A stretch of 64,000 bases of DNA, taken from contig JAMPIT010000575.1 of assembly GCA_026261815.1 (NCBI GenBank), positions 37,125,501-37,189,500 on the forward strand. Reading direction: 5' to 3'. The position numbers and the translations under genes were made by a program. This document shows, one piece after another, positions 61,142 through 64,000 of the stretch. Each line of letters begins with the position of its first letter. Position 1 is the stretch's first letter. This DNA comes from Monarcha castaneiventris obscurior (taxonomy: Eukaryota; Chordata; Aves; Passeriformes; Monarchidae). Under the pieces are notes generated by a model. That model did not search any database and was not told the DNA's origin. It saw only the letters and a program-made list of their open reading frames with translations.

Positions 61142-64000
61142 TGGACGTGAATATGGGCCGCTGGTCAGGCTCACGGCTACCTCCGTCATGCCTTGCCCTT
61201 CTGATTGTCAAGCTCCTGGCCTCCATTTGCCAGGTGGCTCACGGGACTGCCCCACTTGGCTTTCACTTCACACATTCCACTTACAATGCCACGGTATATG
61301 AGAATTCTGCAGCCAGGACCTATGTCAACAGTCAGACGAGGATGGGCATTACCATCGCTGACCTTTCTTGGGATATCAAGTACAAGATAGTGTCTGGTGA
61401 TGATGAGGGCTTTTTTAAAGCAGAGGAGGTCGTCATTGCTGACTTCTGCTTCCTCAGAATAAGGACTAAAGGTGGGAATTCTGCTATATTGAACAGAGAA
61501 ATCCAGGACAATTATTTATTGATGGTAAAAGGTTCTGTCAGAGGAGAGGACTTGGAAGCGTGGACAAAAGTGAACATCCAGGTTTTGGATATGAATGACC
61601 TAAGACCTTTGTTTTCACCAACCACGTACTCTGTCACGATAGCAGAAAGCACTCCTTTAAGGACTAGCATTGCACAGGTGACTGCAACAGATGCAGATAT
61701 TGGGTCCAATGGTGAATTTTATTATTACTTTAAAAACAAAGTTGAGCTCTTCTCAGTTCATCCTACAAGTGGTGTTATCTCCTTAAGTGGCCGGTTAAAT
61801 TACGATGAGAAAAATAGATATGACCTTGAGATTCTGGCAGTGGACCGTGGGATGAAGCTTTATGGAAGCAATGGTGTAAGCAGCACTGCCAAGCTTTATG
61901 TTCACATTGAACGTATAAATGAACATGCCCCAACAATAAATGTAGTGACCCATATTCCCTTCCCATCAGATGAGGAACCTACCTATGCAGTTGTTAACGT
62001 TGATGACCTAGATGAAGGAGCCAATGGAGAAATAGAATCTGTTTCTATTGTGGCTGGAGATCCGCTAGAGCAATTCATTTTGACTAAAGAAGGGAAATGG
62101 ATGAATGAGTACAAAATCAAAGAAAGAAAGCCTATTGATTGGGACAGCTTCCCGTATGGTTATAACCTGACTCTCCAAGCTAAGGACAAAGGATCTCCTC
62201 AGAAATTTTCTGCGGTCAAACTGGTCCACATTGCTAGTCCCAAGAAAGAAAGTATCCCCCTGAAGTTTGAAAAGGAAGCATATGATGTTTTTATCAGTGA
62301 ATTTTCACCTCCTGGTGTGGTGGTTGCAGTAGTTAAGTTGATGCCTGAGCCGCAGGGTGTGGAATACAGAATATCTCCAAGTGAGGAGGCTGAGTATTTT
62401 AAGATCAATCCCAACACAGGCCTTATTACTACTGCTCGTCCTTTGAAAATCATTGAGAAGGACCTCTATGAATTAGAAGTATATGCAAACAAAGGTGGTG
62501 ATTTAAAAGCACACGTTACTGTCAGGTTAGAAGATGCCAATGATCACACTCCGGAGTTCCAGCAGCTCTCGTACAGCTCATTCGTCAATGAAAGTGTCCC
62601 AGTGGGGTCCAGCGTTTTGGCAGTGTCAGCAGTTGATGAAGACAGGGGAGAGAACGGATACATCACGTACAGTATTGCCAGTCTGAACTCACTGCCATTT
62701 ACAATAAACCAGTTTACAGGTGTCATCACCACATCTGAAGAACTGGATTTTGAGTCCTCACCAGAAAGCTACAGATTCATTGTGAGAGCTTCCGACTGGG
62801 GTTCTCCCTACCGCCATGAAAGTGAGGTGAATGTCACCATATACATAGGCAATGTCAATGATAACAAACCCCTCTTTGAAAAAGTGGCCTGTCAGGGAGT
62901 GATTTCATCTGATTTTCCTGTTGGTGGTCACATCACAGCTGTTTCTGCAATAGACATAGATGAGTTGGAGCTTGTGAAGTACAAAATAATCTCTGGAAAT
63001 GAACTTGGCATTTTTTATTTAAATCCAGACTCTGGTGTCCTGCAGCTTAAAAAATCTCTTGTTAACTCCGGCATAAAGAACAGCAATTTTGGCCTTAAGA
63101 TAACGGCAACTGATGGAGAAAACTTTGCTGATGCTATGTTTGTTAATATTTCGGTAATTCATGGTAAAGTGTCTTCAAAGACCTTTAGCTGTAGAGAAAC
63201 TAGAGTTGCTCAGAAGCTAGCAGAAAAATTGCTCAAAAAGGCAAAAGCAAATGTGAAGCTGAATTTAGAAGATGGTTTTCTTGATTTTTATTCAGTCAAC
63301 AGGCAGGCACCACATTTTGACAAGTCCTTTCCTACTGATGTAAAGGTTTCAGAGGATCTGCCGGTTGGTGCCACCATCTTGAGGATAAAAGCCTATGATG
63401 CAGACTCAGGCTTTAATGGAAGAGTACTTTATACGATTTCTGATGGTAATGTAGATAGTTGTTTCAACATTGACATGGAGATGGGGATACTTAGTGTTCT
63501 CATGCCCTTGGACCGTGAAAAAACAGAGCTCTATCTCCTTAATATTACAATTTATGATTTAGGTAATCCACAGAAATCTGCATGGAGACTGCTGACTGTC
63601 ACCGTGGAGGATGCAAATGATAACAAGCCTGTTTTTTTACAGGACAGTTACTCGGTTAATATTTTAGAAAGTACAAGTCTTGGTACAGAGATTATCCAGG
63701 TAGAAGCCAGAGATAAGGACCTAGGATCTAATGGTGAAGTGACTTACTCAGTACTGACAGACACCCATCAATTTGCTATCAACAGTTCTACGGGAGTGGT
63801 GTATGTTGCAGATCAACTGGACCGGGAAGCAAAAGCAAACTACACTCTGAAGATTGAGGCTAGGGACAGAGCAGAGAGTGGCCATCAGCAGTTTTCCGTT
63901 GTGCCTCTAAAGGTGTTTTTGGATGATGTTAACGATTGCTCTCCAGCCTTTATACCATCCAGCTACAACGTGAAGGTCCTTGAGGACCTGCCGGTTGGCA
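61141..64000 (+). CDS. FAT3: FAT3 (FAT atypical cadherin 3), first coding exon, 3' end cut by window edge
   Basis: FAT3 is a giant single-pass cell-surface protocadherin; in vertebrates it acts in planar organisation and neuronal morphology, for example dendrite patterning of retinal amacrine cells. The sequence gives an uninterrupted 953-codon frame. Residues 1-35 look like a signal peptide with a hydrophobic core around [11 protein letters not shown] (17-27). About eight cadherin repeats follow, roughly 43-157, 158-265, 266-372, 373-472, 473-578, 579-675, 725-831 and 832-936. Calcium-binding linker motifs are visible as DMND (150-153), DAND (465-468), NVNDN (571-575), DANDN (824-828) and DVND (929-932); the linkers after repeats 2 and 3 lack the canonical motif, and 676-724 is a longer spacer. 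N-glycosylation sequons include N49, N342, N564, N669, N801, N881 and N900. I chose FAT3 over its paralogue FAT1 because [12 protein letters not shown] (59-70) matches my memory of FAT3 and not FAT1. The full family protein is about 4,500 residues, so roughly a fifth is present. The ATG at 61141 has a good Kozak context (G at -3 and +4) and lies just before the signal peptide. Confidence 0.96.
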   Translation, partial: MDVNMGRWSGSRLPPSCLALLIVKLLASICQVAHGTAPLGFHFTHSTYNATVYENSAARTYVNSQTRMGITIADLSWDIKYKIVSGDDEGFFKAEEVVIADFCFLRIRTKGGNSAILNREIQDNYLLMVKGSVRGEDLEAWTKVNIQVLDMNDLRPLFSPTTYSVTIAESTPLRTSIAQVTATDADIGSNGEFYYYFKNKVELFSVHPTSGVISLSGRLNYDEKNRYDLEILAVDRGMKLYGSNGVSSTAKLYVHIERINEHAPTINVVTHIPFPSDEEPTYAVVNVDDLDEGANGEIESVSIVAGDPLEQFILTKEGKWMNEYKIKERKPIDWDSFPYGYNLTLQAKDKGSPQKFSAVKLVHIASPKKESIPLKFEKEAYDVFISEFSPPGVVVAVVKLMPEPQGVEYRISPSEEAEYFKINPNTGLITTARPLKIIEKDLYELEVYANKGGDLKAHVTVRLEDANDHTPEFQQLSYSSFVNESVPVGSSVLAVSAVDEDRGENGYITYSIASLNSLPFTINQFTGVITTSEELDFESSPESYRFIVRASDWGSPYRHESEVNVTIYIGNVNDNKPLFEKVACQGVISSDFPVGGHITAVSAIDIDELELVKYKIISGNELGIFYLNPDSGVLQLKKSLVNSGIKNSNFGLKITATDGENFADAMFVNISVIHGKVSSKTFSCRETRVAQKLAEKLLKKAKANVKLNLEDGFLDFYSVNRQAPHFDKSFPTDVKVSEDLPVGATILRIKAYDADSGFNGRVLYTISDGNVDSCFNIDMEMGILSVLMPLDREKTELYLLNITIYDLGNPQKSAWRLLTVTVEDANDNKPVFLQDSYSVNILESTSLGTEIIQVEARDKDLGSNGEVTYSVLTDTHQFAINSSTGVVYVADQLDREAKANYTLKIEARDRAESGHQQFSVVPLKVFLDDVNDCSPAFIPSSYNVKVLEDLPVG

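Noticed and set aside
61205..61390. 61-codon plus-strand frame, plus minus-strand frames at 61512-62732
   Set aside because: Shadow frames within the FAT3 coding exon, whose own frame is open throughout and matches a known family.

Overview
The window reads as vertebrate nuclear DNA, and specifically as bird DNA. It is AT-leaning, lacks tightly packed genes, and carries several 5'-truncated CR1 LINE tails, the dominant interspersed repeat of birds. The CR1 copy at 43401-43778 ends in a 3' tail of the kind I associate with songbirds, so a passerine is my best guess. That is recognition from memory, not a search result.

Only one protein-coding gene can be supported. From 61124 to the right edge lies the large first coding exon of FAT3 (FAT atypical cadherin 3, a giant protocadherin). 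The frame opens at 61141 and stays open for 953 codons, encoding a signal peptide and eight successive cadherin repeats; the exon runs off the window. A textbook 3' splice site at 61101-61123 lies 17 bases before the ATG, so at least one non-coding 5' exon must sit upstream. A minimal upstream ORF (ATG ATG TGA) overlaps the FAT3 start codon by one base.

The other 61 kb holds no recognisable second gene. It is either upstream gene desert or the first intron of FAT3. The best candidate for a promoter and 5' exon is 39.9-40.8 kb: a G-rich, G-quadruplex-capable block, a TATA-like box and a strong splice donor (AAG|GTAAGG at 40814/40815). A second strong donor sits at 41250/41251 and a dense CpG cluster at 42.96-43.30 kb. 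All of these are inferences that RNA evidence must settle.

By region: 1-16.8 kb is ordinary non-coding DNA with five CR1 fragments, short tandem duplications and a POU/homeodomain/SOX motif cluster near 11.35 kb. From 16.8 to 38 kb the sequence is mostly featureless, with a 61-bp tandem duplication at 21.8 kb, one CR1 fragment at 26.4 kb, a TATA/MEF2-bearing block at 28.9 kb and a possible conserved element at 20.3-20.8 kb. From 38.6 to 43.8 kb lies the promoter-like zone followed by a CR1. From 43.8 to 61.1 kb is AT-rich DNA with microsatellites, an unusual array of four perfect octamer (ATTTGCAT) sites at 54.17 kb, a strand-asymmetric A/C-rich block at 48.3 kb and a possible small exon at 55.1 kb. 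I found no tRNA, rRNA, CRISPR array or prokaryotic feature. No wholly new biological system is evident; the most interesting signals concern how FAT3 is controlled.
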